Notes under the pieces: generated by a model
Database searches by the model: none
Seen by the model: the letters and a program-made list of their open reading frames with translations, nothing else
Told to the model about the DNA's origin: nothing
From: Bacillota bacterium
GTDB lineage: Bacteria > Bacillota > Clostridia > Lachnospirales > Lachnospiraceae
DNA length: 5,298 nucleotides
Direction of reading: 5' to 3'
Assembly (NCBI GenBank): GCA_023387635.1
Contig: JAEWHU010000137.1
Span: forward strand, 1 to 5,298
Translations under genes and position numbers: made by a program
In this document: piece by piece, positions 4,955-5,298 of the stretch
How the letters are laid out: every line of letters starts with the position of its first letter
How positions within the stretch are numbered: position 1 is the first letter of the stretch

Positions 4955-5298
4955 ATGAAGAGTGATGCAGTTAAAACTGGAGTGCAACAAGCACCCCATC
5001 GTTCCTTATTTCATGCGTTAGGACTTACCAGGGAAGAGCTAAATAGACCAATCATTGGTATTGTAAGTTCTCATAATGAAATTGTACCAGGACATATGAA
5101 TCTTGATAAAATTACTGAAGCAGTCAAGATGGGAGTAGCATTAGCAGGTGGAACACCACTAGTCTTTCCTGCAATTGCCGTTTGTGATGGAATTGCTATG
5201 GGACATATTGGAATGAAATATTCACTAGCCACTAGGGACTTAATTGCAGATTCAACAGAAGCAGTTGTAATGGCTCATGCTTTTGATGCGTTAGTTAT
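4955..5298 (+). CDS. ilvD: Dihydroxy-acid dehydratase, N-terminal part
   Basis: The first 114 codons of a roughly 555-residue enzyme; the gene runs off the right edge. IlvD dehydrates 2,3-dihydroxyisovalerate and 2,3-dihydroxy-3-methylvalerate to the keto acids leading to valine, leucine and isoleucine, using an iron-sulfur cluster and Mg2+. The fragment shows QQAPHRSLFHALG (residues 11-23), RPIIGIVSS (31-39), NEIVPGHMNL (41-50), AIAVCDGIAMGHIGMKYSL (73-91) with Asp78 in the expected Mg2+-binding position, and RDLIADSTEA (94-103). VPGH replaces the TPCN-type motif of the [2Fe-2S] subgroup and resembles the E. coli enzyme, suggesting an oxygen-labile [4Fe-4S] type. The later cluster cysteines lie outside the window, so that is inference. 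The ATG at 4955 has AAGGTGG (4940-4946) 8 nt upstream. It has its own promoter and a possibly regulatory leader. Confidence 0.96.
   Translation, partial: MKSDAVKTGVQQAPHRSLFHALGLTREELNRPIIGIVSSHNEIVPGHMNLDKITEAVKMGVALAGGTPLVFPAIAVCDGIAMGHIGMKYSLATRDLIADSTEAVVMAHAFDALV

Overview
This is a 5.3 kb chromosomal window from a low-GC Gram-positive bacterium, most likely an anaerobic member of the Clostridia. The evidence is strongly A+T-rich coding and intergenic DNA, strong GGAGG-type ribosome binding sites, an elongation factor P with the Firmicute-type HVKPGKGAAF loop, a YqeG phosphatase, and an IlvD of the form I associate with Clostridia. The species cannot be named from the sequence.

Layout. 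Positions 1-522 (minus strand) hold the N-terminal 174 codons of a class I glutamine amidotransferase-like hydrolase (peptidase C26 / PuuD family). It starts at TTG and runs off the left edge. Positions 523-692 are a divergent promoter region with one good sigma-A-type promoter in each direction. On the plus strand follow yqeG (HAD phosphatase, 693-1196), aroK (shikimate kinase, 1281-1793) and aroQ (type II dehydroquinase, 1805-2254), probably one transcription unit. Next come efp (elongation factor P, 2393-2950), a hairpin of unknown role and a strong intrinsic terminator (3038-3065). After it lie a half-size, five-helix EamA/DMT membrane protein (3104-3517), pepT (peptidase T, 3575-4804), and, behind its own promoter and an 88-nt leader, the first 114 codons of ilvD (4955 to the right edge). 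No stretch over 300 bases lacks a gene.

How the genes relate. AroQ and AroK catalyse the third and fifth steps of the shikimate pathway to aromatic amino acids. IlvD makes the 2-keto acid precursors of branched-chain amino acids. PepT releases amino acids from tripeptides, and EF-P rescues ribosomes stalled at proline runs. The theme is amino acid supply and translation, but only yqeG-aroK-aroQ looks like one operon.

The coding content is ordinary and I see no mobile element, CRISPR array, defence system or new multi-gene system. What deserves a second look is non-coding. The leaders of aroK and ilvD each contain an eight-codon ORF whose codons match the pathway product (Phe-Tyr-Tyr before aroK; Leu-Ile...Val-Val before ilvD). 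Each overlaps mutually exclusive hairpins that reach the ribosome binding site of the downstream gene. These are inferences from pairing by eye in AT-rich DNA and could be coincidence.
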